Assembly: GCF_015624485.1 (NCBI RefSeq)
Contig: NZ_CP061378.1
Span: 2,852,001 to 2,916,000 of the forward strand
Length of the DNA stretch: 64,000 nt
From: Bradyrhizobium genosp. L
GTDB lineage: Bacteria; Pseudomonadota; Alphaproteobacteria; Rhizobiales; Xanthobacteraceae
Reading direction: 5' to 3'
Made by a program: the position numbers and the translations under genes. The stretch's first letter is position 1. Each line of letters begins with the position of its first letter. Under the pieces are notes generated by a model. It was not told where the DNA came from. It saw nothing but the letters and a program-made list of their open reading frames with translations, and ran no database searches. Of the stretch, positions 57,853 through 64,000 are shown in pieces.

Positions 57853-58465
57853 CCGGACCTCGCCTTGATTCCCATTTGGCCTGCTCAAGCTCGGGCCGGT
57901 CGCACTCGGCTTCGGGATAGCCGATGCAGAGATAGCCGATGAACTTCCAGGTTTCCGGCACCTCGAGAATGTCGTGGACGCGGACTGGATTGAGGATCGA
58001 GACCCAGCCGAGCCCGACGCCGTCGGCCCGCGCAGCCAGCCACATCGAAGCGATCGCAGCCACGACGGAATATTCGGTCGTCTCCGGCATCGTGGCGCGG
58101 CCGAGGCCGGCGCCGATCGGGCCTTCCTTTTCGGCGAACACGGCAAGATGGCCCGGCGCCTCTTCGAGGCCGGCCAGCTTGAGCGACGCGTATTTCGCGG
58201 CGCGCTCGCCGGAATAGGCTTGCAGGGCATCGGCGTTGCAGGCCTTGAAGTCGTCGATCACGGCGCGGCGCCGCGCTTTATCGTCGACGATGACGAATCG
58301 CCAGGGCTGGCTCAACCCGACCGATGGCGACAGGCAGGCGATCTCGATCAGTCGCTCGATGACGCCGTCGGGCAGCGGATCGGTGCGAAAACGCCGGACG
58401 TCGCGGCGCCACACGAACAATTCGTGCAGCTGGCGGCGAAATGTATCGTCGAAGGCAACGGTCAT
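57830..58465 (-). CDS. bluB: 5,6-dimethylbenzimidazole synthase
   Basis: 211 residues of the nitroreductase-like fold. FVWRRDVRRFRTDPLPDG near residue 17, SPSVGLSQPWRFVIV near 46, and a late GYLCIGYPEAE are typical of BluB. The enzyme breaks down reduced FMN with O2 to form dimethylbenzimidazole, the lower ligand of B12. Its ATG overlaps the cobU stop, and a small gene begins within its end, so it is in the middle of the cobU-bluB-cbtBA unit. Confidence 0.95.
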   Translation of the reverse strand: MTVAFDDTFRRQLHELFVWRRDVRRFRTDPLPDGVIERLIEIACLSPSVGLSQPWRFVIVDDKARRRAVIDDFKACNADALQAYSGERAAKYASLKLAGLEEAPGHLAVFAEKEGPIGAGLGRATMPETTEYSVVAAIASMWLAARADGVGLGWVSILNPVRVHDILEVPETWKFIGYLCIGYPEAECDRPELEQAKWESRRGPGEFTIRR

Positions 58466-58965
58466 TTCAGCTTCGTCGGCAGGCCGGCCACCACGAATTC
58501 CACTTCATCCGCGACGTCGGCAATGGCCTGGTTCATCAGGCCGGCAGCATCGCGAAATGTCCGCGCCAACGCATTGTCGGGCACGATGCCGAGGCCGACC
58601 TCGTTGGTGACAAGCACGACCGGACTGCGCTGGCGCGGCAGCGCGTCGGCAAGGCGCGTCACCTCCTGAGACCAGTCGCGCTCCGCGTGCAGCAGGTTCG
58701 ACAGCCAGAGCGTCAGGCAATCGACCAGCCGCGCGCCGCCGCCATCGGTCGCGGACAGCGCCTCGACGAGATCGAGCGGCACTTCGCGTTCGATCCAGTC
58801 GTGTCCCCGTCGCGCGCGGTGGGCGGCGATGCGCGCGTCCATTTCCGCATCGAGCGCTTCGGCGGTCGCGACATAGATCGGCTGCCCCGGACAGCTCTTC
58901 GCGCGCGCTTCGGCACGCCGGCTCTTGCCCGATCGCGCCCCGCCCGTGATCAAAACCACCGCCAT
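58462..58965 (-). CDS. cobU: bifunctional adenosylcobinamide kinase / adenosylcobinamide-phosphate guanylyltransferase
   Basis: Start set at ATG 58965 (MAVVLITGGARSGKSR), which has AGGAG six bases away; ATG 58968 and 58980 are in frame. 167 residues, with the P-loop GGARSGKS at 8-15, TAEALDAEMDARIAAHRARR, and VDCLTLWLSNLL. It phosphorylates adenosylcobinamide and activates it to the GDP form for lower-ligand attachment (also called cobP). It heads the minus-strand unit. No riboswitch was seen directly upstream in 58966-59093. Confidence 0.94.
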   Translation of the reverse strand: MAVVLITGGARSGKSRRAEARAKSCPGQPIYVATAEALDAEMDARIAAHRARRGHDWIEREVPLDLVEALSATDGGGARLVDCLTLWLSNLLHAERDWSQEVTRLADALPRQRSPVVLVTNEVGLGIVPDNALARTFRDAAGLMNQAIADVADEVEFVVAGLPTKLK

Positions 58966-59093
58966 CATGATCTCCTGCACCGCCCGCTATAACCACCAAA
59001 CGCCGTCAAAGACAAAGCCGAAATCCGCCGCCCGGGGCTTGCGCTCGGCCGATGTCTTGCCCATCAGGGGAGGCCGGGGCGGGAGAAAAGTGC

Positions 59094-60035
59094 GTGGGCT
59101 TTGCGGGAGCGATGGCGGTGGCGATGGCGATGGATGCCCTGATCGGCTGGCCCGACTGGCTGTTCGCCCGCATCGGTCATCCCGTGACCTGGCTCGGCCG
59201 GCTGATCCATGCCGTCGATACCGGCTGGAACCGGAGCGCCGATCCGCCCGCGCTGCGCCGCGCGGCCGGCGTCGCTGCGGCCGTTGTCGTGATTGCGCTC
59301 GCCGCTGCTCTCGCCTGGGCCGTTCAGGCGGCGCTTGGCGCGGGATGGATCGGCGTCATCCTGGTGGGAATTCTGGCTTGGCCCCTGGTTGCCTTGCGTT
59401 CGCTCCACGATCATGTCGCCGCGGTCGCTGGTCCGCTGGGCGGCAGCGACATCGCGGGGGCCCGCGCGGCCGTCGGACAGATCGTCGGGCGTGATCCCGC
59501 TGTGCTCGATGACGCCGGTATCGCGCGCGCGGCGCTGGAGAGCCTCGCCGAAAATGCATCCGACGGCATCGTGGCGCCGGTGTTCTGGGGCGCGCTGCTG
59601 GGCCTGCCCGGGATCGTCGGCTACAAGGCGATCAACACGCTGGACTCGATGATCGGCCATCGCACCGAGCGGCACGAAGCCTTTGGCTGGGCCGCCGCCC
59701 GGATCGACGACCTTGCCAATCTGATTCCGGCACGCCTGACCGGCGTGCTGTTCGTGCTGCTCGCGCCGAAGCCATCGCAGGCGTGGTCGTGCATGCTGCG
59801 CGATGCGCGCCGCCATCGTTCGCCGAATGCCGGCTGGCCGGAAGCGGCGATGGCCGGCGGGCTCGGCGTGCGGCTGAGCGGTCCGCGCACCTATCACGGC
59901 AGCATCGCCGATGAACCCTGGCTCAACGCGGGCGCGCGTGATCCTGGTGCCGCCGACATCGACGCGGGGCTAAAACTCTATCGTCGCGCCATGCTGGTGT
60001 TGGGTGGAGCGCTCGTGATCCTGGCGCTTGTGTGA
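59094..60035 (+). CDS. cobD: adenosylcobinamide-phosphate synthase
   Basis: GTG 59094 is chosen because GGGAG lies 8 bases upstream and the product then begins VGFAGAMAVAMAMDALIGWP, the usual CobD start; an ATG at 59052 lacks a ribosome-binding site. About 313 residues with several membrane spans and the family motif LESLAENASDGIVAPVFWG. It attaches (R)-1-amino-2-propanol phosphate or the free aminopropanol to cobyric acid (also called cbiB). cobC follows after 12 bases. Confidence 0.93.
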   Translation: MGFAGAMAVAMAMDALIGWPDWLFARIGHPVTWLGRLIHAVDTGWNRSADPPALRRAAGVAAAVVVIALAAALAWAVQAALGAGWIGVILVGILAWPLVALRSLHDHVAAVAGPLGGSDIAGARAAVGQIVGRDPAVLDDAGIARAALESLAENASDGIVAPVFWGALLGLPGIVGYKAINTLDSMIGHRTERHEAFGWAAARIDDLANLIPARLTGVLFVLLAPKPSQAWSCMLRDARRHRSPNAGWPEAAMAGGLGVRLSGPRTYHGSIADEPWLNAGARDPGAADIDAGLKLYRRAMLVLGGALVILALV

Positions 60036-60047
60036 AGGAGCCGGCGG

Positions 60048-61013
60048 ATGCGTGAGCACGGTGGCAATCTCGATGTCGCGGTTGAACGCTTCGGTGGCCG
60101 GGCGGAAGACTGGATCGATCTGTCGACCGGCATCAATCGGTTGCCTTATCCTGTCCTCGACGTCGAGCCCGGACAGTGGAGCGCCTTGCCGTCGCGATCC
60201 CTGATCGAATCGCTGCATCAGGCCGCACGGCATGCCTACGCCACCGATGCGCCGATCGTGGCGATGGGCGGCGCGCAGGCCGCCATTCAGTTGCTGCCGC
60301 ATCTCGCGCCGCGCGGCCGGGCGCGCGTCCTGGCACCGACTTACAATGAGTATGCCGCGGTTCTCTCGTCTGCCGGCTGGGACGTCGCGGAGGTCTCCGA
60401 TCTCAAAGCGCTTGCGGGCGCCGATCTTGCGATCGTGGTCAATCCGAACAATCCGGATGGACGATGCCACGGCCGGAGCGAGTTGCTGGGGCTGCTGCCG
60501 CAGGTCGGCCGGCTCGTGATCGATGAGAGTTTTGCCGATGCCGTTCCTGACCTCTCGCTGGCAGCGGAGGCAGAGCGACCGGGATTGCTGGTGCTGCGAT
60601 CGTTCGGAAAGTTTTACGGGCTGGCCGGCTTGCGGCTCGGCTTTGCGATCGGTAGCGAGCAGGACATCGCGGCCCTTGCGGCGATGGCGGGGCCATGGCC
60701 GGTATCGGGTGCGGCGATTGCGATCGGGCGGCGTGCGCTACTTGACGACGACTGGGCGAAAGCAACGTCGGCTCGCCTGGCGCGCGACAGTGTCCGCCTC
60801 GACAGGGAAGCGGAGGTACAGGGCTGGCAGCTGGTCGGCGGCACATCGCTGTTTCGGCTCTATGAGACCGGCGATGCGCTCGCCGCGCAGGAAAAGCTGG
60901 CACGCAGCCGAATCTGGTCGCGTGTGTTCCAGAAACAGCTGGGATGGCTGCGTCTTGGTTTGCCCGGGGATGACACCGAGTGGTCGCGCCTCGCCGCGGC
61001 GCTTTCGATTTGA
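60048..61013 (+). CDS. cobC: threonine-phosphate decarboxylase
   Basis: 321 residues of the PLP aminotransferase fold I. HGGNLDVAVERFGG opens it, VNPNNPDG is at about 131-138, and the PLP Lys is probably Lys188 in LRSFGKFYGLAGLRLGF. It makes aminopropanol phosphate, the linker used by CobD. The AAGGAG just upstream supports the ATG. It ends four bases from the convergent cobQ end. It is somewhat shorter than some homologues, but all main motifs are present. Confidence 0.92.
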   Translation: MREHGGNLDVAVERFGGRAEDWIDLSTGINRLPYPVLDVEPGQWSALPSRSLIESLHQAARHAYATDAPIVAMGGAQAAIQLLPHLAPRGRARVLAPTYNEYAAVLSSAGWDVAEVSDLKALAGADLAIVVNPNNPDGRCHGRSELLGLLPQVGRLVIDESFADAVPDLSLAAEAERPGLLVLRSFGKFYGLAGLRLGFAIGSEQDIAALAAMAGPWPVSGAAIAIGRRALLDDDWAKATSARLARDSVRLDREAEVQGWQLVGGTSLFRLYETGDALAAQEKLARSRIWSRVFQKQLGWLRLGLPGDDTEWSRLAAALSI

Positions 61014-61017
61014 AGCT

Positions 61018-62466
61018 TCAGCGGGCCAGCGCGAGCAGCCCTTCGACGTCGAGATGAGCCTCGATGTGATCGGCGAGCGCATCGAGCGCGCTCTCGACCT
61101 TCGCGCCATAGGGTTGATCGGCGGCGGGAATATCGAGCTTGGCGAGGAAGGCCTTTCGGAAATCGTCCGAGGTGAACAGGCCGTGCAGATAGCTGCCATG
61201 CACACGCCCATCGGAGGAAACAGCACCTTCCGGCGCGCCATCGACGAGCGCGAATGGCTGCGCGCGATCCGGCCCGTCGGTGTGTCCAATGTGGATTTCA
61301 TAGGCTGAGATCGGCTGATCCGTGGCGGCATGCACGGCCGTGACGCGCGTCAGTGTCTTCTGTTCGGTCATCACGGTGGTGATATCGAGCAGCCCAAGAC
61401 CTCGGGTCTCGCCGGCGGGACCTTCGATCCCTTGGGGATCGGTAACACTCTGCCCGAGCATCTGATATCCGCCGCACAGGCCGAGCACATGGCCGCCACG
61501 GCGATGATGCGCCAGCAGATCGATGTCCCAGCCTTGCGCGCGCAGGAAGGCGAGGTCGCCGCGGGTCGATTTCGAGCCGGGCAGGATGACGAGTTTTGCG
61601 TCGCCCGGGATCGCTTCGCCTGCACGCACCATCACGAGATCGACGCCGGGCTCGAGCTTCAGCGGATCGAGATCGTCGAAATTGGCGATCCGCGACAGCG
61701 CGAGAAAGGCGATCTTGCACTGTCCAGGCCTGCGCGCCTCGCCGAGCCCGAGCGCATCCTCCGCCGGTAAATCGCCGGCGCGGGCGAACCAGGGCAGCAC
61801 GCCAAAACCACGCCACGCCGTGCGTGCCTCGATCAGCCGGTAACCGTCATCGAACAGCGTCGGGTCGCCGCGGAATTTATTGATGACAAAACCCTGGATC
61901 ATCGCGGCATCATCAGGGTCGATCACCGTCTTGATGCCGACGAGTTGCGCGATCACGCCGCCGCGGTCGATGTCGCCGACCAGCACGACGGGGACACCGG
62001 CCTTGCGCGCGAAGCCCATATTGGCGATGTCGTTCTTGCGCAGATTGACCTCGGCTGGGCTGCCGGCGCCTTCGACCAGCACGAGATCGGCGCGAGCCTT
62101 GAGCCGCGCAAAGCTCTCCTCGACCGCGCCCATCAGCGACGGCTTCATTGCGGCATATTCCCGCGCGCGTGCGGTCGCGATCCGCTTGCCCTGCACGATG
62201 ATCTGGGCGCCGACGTCGCTCTCCGGCTTCAGCAGCACCGGGTTCATGTCGGTGTGTGGCGCTGCGCCGGCGGCGAGCGCCTGCAGCGCCTGGGCACGTC
62301 CGATCTCGCCACCATCGACGGTGACGGCTGCATTGTTCGACATGTTCTGCGGCTTGAACGGCAGCACGCGCAGGCCGCGTCGCGCCGCAGCGCGCGCGAG
62401 GCCCGCGACGATCAGCGATTTGCCGACGTCCGAGCCTGCTCCCTGGATCATCAATGCGCGCGCCAT
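61018..62466 (-). CDS. cobQ: cobyric acid synthase
   Basis: 482 residues. N-terminal ATP-binding [18 protein letters not shown] (about 6-23), KPQNMSNNA, and a C-terminal class I glutamine amidotransferase domain with the nucleophile Cys331 in [15 protein letters not shown] and a late His in GSYLHGLF. It amidates four side chains of adenosyl-cobyrinic a,c-diamide. It lies 11 bases downstream of cobO. Its ribosome-binding site is weak, which suggests translational dependence on cobO. Confidence 0.96.
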   Translation of the reverse strand: MARALMIQGAGSDVGKSLIVAGLARAAARRGLRVLPFKPQNMSNNAAVTVDGGEIGRAQALQALAAGAAPHTDMNPVLLKPESDVGAQIIVQGKRIATARAREYAAMKPSLMGAVEESFARLKARADLVLVEGAGSPAEVNLRKNDIANMGFARKAGVPVVLVGDIDRGGVIAQLVGIKTVIDPDDAAMIQGFVINKFRGDPTLFDDGYRLIEARTAWRGFGVLPWFARAGDLPAEDALGLGEARRPGQCKIAFLALSRIANFDDLDPLKLEPGVDLVMVRAGEAIPGDAKLVILPGSKSTRGDLAFLRAQGWDIDLLAHHRRGGHVLGLCGGYQMLGQSVTDPQGIEGPAGETRGLGLLDITTVMTEQKTLTRVTAVHAATDQPISAYEIHIGHTDGPDRAQPFALVDGAPEGAVSSDGRVHGSYLHGLFTSDDFRKAFLAKLDIPAADQPYGAKVESALDALADHIEAHLDVEGLLALAR

Positions 62467-62477
62467 GATGATTGTCG

Positions 62478-63131
62478 TCAGAACTCCACGCCCGGCTGGG
62501 CTTTGATGCCGGAGCGGAACGGATGCTTCACCAGCGTCATTTCGGTGACGAGGTCGGCGATCTCGATCAGCTCATCCTTGGCGTTGCGCCCGGTAAGCAC
62601 GACATGGGTCATCGGCGGCTTCGACGCCTTCAGGAAGTCGACGATTTCTGCGACCGCCAGATAATCGTAGCGCAGTGCGATGTTGATCTCGTCGAGCACG
62701 ACCATGCGCAGGCTCGGATCGGAGATCAGCTCCTTGGCCTTCTCCCAGCCGGCCCGCGCCGCGGCGATGTCGCGGGCGCGGTCCTGGGTCTCCCAGGTGA
62801 AACCTTCGCCCATCGCGTGGAATTGGCAGAGATCGCCGAAATGTTCCGTGAGCAGGCGGCGTTCGCCGGTATCCCAGGCGCCCTTGATGAATTGCACCAC
62901 GGCGCAGGGGAAGCCATGCGCCACGCAGCGCACGATCATGCCGAACGCAGAGGAGGATTTTCCCTTTCCGGCGCCGGTATGAACGATGATCAGGCCCTTT
63001 TCGCCGCTTTTGGTCGCCATGATACGGTCGCGGGCAACCTTGATCCTGGCCATCTTGGCGGTATGGCGCGCACCGAGGGAATCTTCGGTATCGAGGGCCT
63101 CGTCGTGCGTCTCGTCTCCCTCAGAGATCAT
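62478..63131 (-). CDS. cobO: cob(I)yrinic acid a,c-diamide adenosyltransferase (CobA/CobO type)
   Basis: ATG 63131 ([14 protein letters not shown]) is chosen because GAAGGAA precedes it; a TTG at 63152 is less likely. 217 residues with the P-loop GAGKGKS at 53-59, [17 protein letters not shown], and the late [15 protein letters not shown]. It adds the adenosyl group to the corrin cobalt. It is divergent from the riboswitch-controlled DUF1636-cobW unit; the sequence just upstream of its start is not in riboswitch orientation for this gene. Confidence 0.95.
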   Translation of the reverse strand: MISEGDETHDEALDTEDSLGARHTAKMARIKVARDRIMATKSGEKGLIIVHTGAGKGKSSSAFGMIVRCVAHGFPCAVVQFIKGAWDTGERRLLTEHFGDLCQFHAMGEGFTWETQDRARDIAAARAGWEKAKELISDPSLRMVVLDEINIALRYDYLAVAEIVDFLKASKPPMTHVVLTGRNAKDELIEIADLVTEMTLVKHPFRSGIKAQPGVEF

Positions 63132-63180
63132 GGCGTTCCTTCGGCTTGACAAGTTCGAGCCACGGACGAATGGTGGGTCC

Positions 63181-63371
63181 GCGTTGGTTCCTGTCCTACG
63201 ACAGGCGAAGAGGGAATGCGATAGGCCAAAACCGGAAGGCTAGGCCCGAAGCGCAGCCGCCCCCGCGACCGTGACCGGAGAGAGACCCAAAGCCACTGGT
63301 TCCAGCTGGAATCGGGAAGGCGGGGATCGAAGGCGAAAGCCTGCTCCGCAAGCCGGGAGACCTGCCAACGC
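63181..63371 (+). promoter_or_regulatory. cobalamin riboswitch upstream of DUF1636-cobW
   Basis: The closing helix P1 is GCGTTGG (63181-63187) with CCAACGC (63365-63371). The B12 box AGCCGGGAGACCTGCC lies at 63351-63366, close to the consensus. Other conserved parts, such as GCCGCCCCCGC and GGGAAGGCGGG, are in order. It reads on plus, so it controls the gene at 63473. A short hairpin GTTCC...GGAAC at 63397-63413 and the ribosome-binding site at 63463 suggest control of translation. TTGACA at 63146-63151 may be the -35. Confidence 0.93.
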
Positions 63372-63472
63372 AGACGTTGAGACCGGCGGACGGGGTGTTC
63401 CGCGACGGGGAACGGACCTGTCTCGACCGGTTCGTGTGCCTCATCGCCTCCGCTGTCAATTTAGGATGGGCG

Positions 63473-63847
63473 ATGAGCGTTACACTTCATGTCTGCATCA
63501 CGTGCAAGGCCGGCCAGACGCTGGCGGAAGGCGAGACCGCGCCCGGCGCGCGCCTGCATGCCGCGCTTGTCGAGGCCGGCATGCCCGACGACGTCGATCT
63601 GGTTCCGGTCGAATGCCTGTCCGCCTGCAACCAGGGCTGCTCGGTCGCGCTCAGCGCCCCGGGGCGGTGGTCCTATGTCTATGGACGGCTGTCGGAAGCC
63701 AATGCCAAGGACGTCATTGCTGGTGCATCCGCCTATGCCGCTGCGCCCGACGGCATCGTGCCGTGGCGCAGCCGGCCCGAGATCTTCCGCAAGCAGTCGC
63801 TTGCCCGTATTCCACCCATCGCCGTCGTGCCTGAGGCCGCTGAATGA
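63473..63847 (+). CDS. DUF1636 cysteine-rich metal-binding-like protein
   Basis: ATG 63473 follows AGGATGGG; the frame further upstream lies in the riboswitch. The 124-residue protein has paired cysteines Cys8 and Cys11 (CITC) and Cys48, Cys52 and Cys56 (CLSACNQGC), the thioredoxin-like ferredoxin pattern of DUF1636. Members sit beside cobW/cobN genes and are thought to handle cobalt or an iron-sulfur cluster; this is context only. Its stop overlaps cobW (ATGA), and the riboswitch shows B12 control. Confidence 0.88.
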   Translation: MSVTLHVCITCKAGQTLAEGETAPGARLHAALVEAGMPDDVDLVPVECLSACNQGCSVALSAPGRWSYVYGRLSEANAKDVIAGASAYAAAPDGIVPWRSRPEIFRKQSLARIPPIAVVPEAAE

Positions 63848-64000
63848 ACACGCTGACAAAAGTCCCGGTGACGGTCGTGACCGGCTTTCTCGGATCCGGC
63901 AAGACGACGCTGATCCAGCATCTGATCCGGAACGCCAACGGCAAGAAGCTCGCGGTGCTGGTCAACGAATTCGGCAGCGAAGGCGTCGATGGCGAGATCC
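63844..64000 (+). CDS. cobW: CobW-family GTPase/metallochaperone, 3' truncated by the window edge
   Basis: Only the first 52 codons are present. They show the G1 P-loop GFLGSGKTT at residues 14-22 and LAVLVNEFGSEGVDGEI, where NEFG.. and Glu residues are typical of CobW/COG0523 proteins. It is thought to deliver cobalt to CobNST for chelation. ATGA coupling with the DUF1636 gene and the upstream riboswitch place it in the B12 pathway. cobN is expected to follow beyond the window. Confidence 0.93.
   Translation, partial: MNTLTKVPVTVVTGFLGSGKTTLIQHLIRNANGKKLAVLVNEFGSEGVDGEI

Noticed and set aside
57853..58230. Upstream extension of the DUF1488-like frame into bluB
   Set aside because: The extension is Arg/Ser/Pro-rich and is a shadow of bluB; the GTG at 57852 gives a compact protein-like product.
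59052..59093. ATG at 59052 as the start of cobD
   Set aside because: It lacks a ribosome-binding site and adds a Gly/Cys-rich leader not typical of CobD; GTG 59094 has a good GGGAG.
63397..63413. The GTTCC...GGAAC hairpin after the riboswitch as an intrinsic terminator
   Set aside because: It has only a 5-bp stem and no T-run, so control at the ribosome-binding site is more likely.

Overview
The window is high-GC alphaproteobacterial chromosome, most likely Bradyrhizobium or a close relative in the Nitrobacteraceae. The grounds are the form IC-type Calvin operon in the order cbbR / cbbF-P-T-A-L-S-X-Y, a CoA-dependent anthranilate pathway, a vitamin B12 cluster with bluB and cbtAB, and pairs of inverted GTCGTCCCGGCGAAGG-type intergenic repeats. 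The genus is inferred from gene content and gene order, not from a search. No rRNA, tRNA, IS element, prophage, integrase or CRISPR array was seen.

Layout. 1-1.7 kb: the C-terminal half of an autotransporter-type beta-barrel protein and a small unknown protein. 1.7-3.5 kb: ilvD (branched-chain amino acid synthesis). 3.6-11.8 kb: a divergent LysR regulator and a carbohydrate ABC importer made of a permease, a binding protein, a permease fused to an SMP-30/lactonase-like domain, a second SMP-30-like protein and a double ATPase. 12.2-23.3 kb: an anthranilate (2-aminobenzoate) catabolic region: anthraniloyl-CoA monooxygenase/reductase, SDR dehydrogenase, enoyl-CoA hydratase, Rid protein, FAD monooxygenase, cupin, solute-binding protein, MarR regulator, formamidase-like hydrolase and 2-aminobenzoate-CoA ligase. 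Four copies of one AT-rich motif in its promoter regions suggest a MarR regulon. 23.3-27.5 kb: an EmrAB-type efflux pair, a divergent TetR regulator and a SnoaL-like protein. 27.5-30.8 kb: a soluble PAS hybrid histidine kinase and a PepSY-type membrane protein with a small membrane partner.

30.9-40.6 kb: cbbR and the cbbFPTALSXY operon, giving the CO2-fixation enzymes plus the RuBisCO activase CbbX. 41.0-45.8 kb: a ChvE-GguA-GguB type sugar importer and an inositol-monophosphatase-family enzyme. 46-48 kb: a polytopic GT87-like membrane protein and a DUF4336 protein. 48.1-56.6 kb: a LysR-controlled catabolic cluster of unknown substrate, with two class III CoA-transferases, a binding protein, a DsbA/HCCA-isomerase-like protein, a GST, a beta-hydroxyacid dehydrogenase and a PrpF-like isomerase. 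56.6-64 kb: cobalamin genes: cbtA, cbtB, a DUF1488-like gene, bluB and cobU on the minus strand; cobD and cobC on plus; cobQ and cobO on minus; then a cobalamin riboswitch reading into a DUF1636 gene and cobW, which runs off the window.

Most units are compact operons with ATGA stop/start overlaps. Paired inverted repeats fill several of the gaps between units. The most interesting unexplained items are the permease-lactonase fusion with its degenerate second lactonase, the shared MarR-type motif, the Rid protein lacking the usual catalytic Arg, and the 48-56 kb CoA-transferase cluster.
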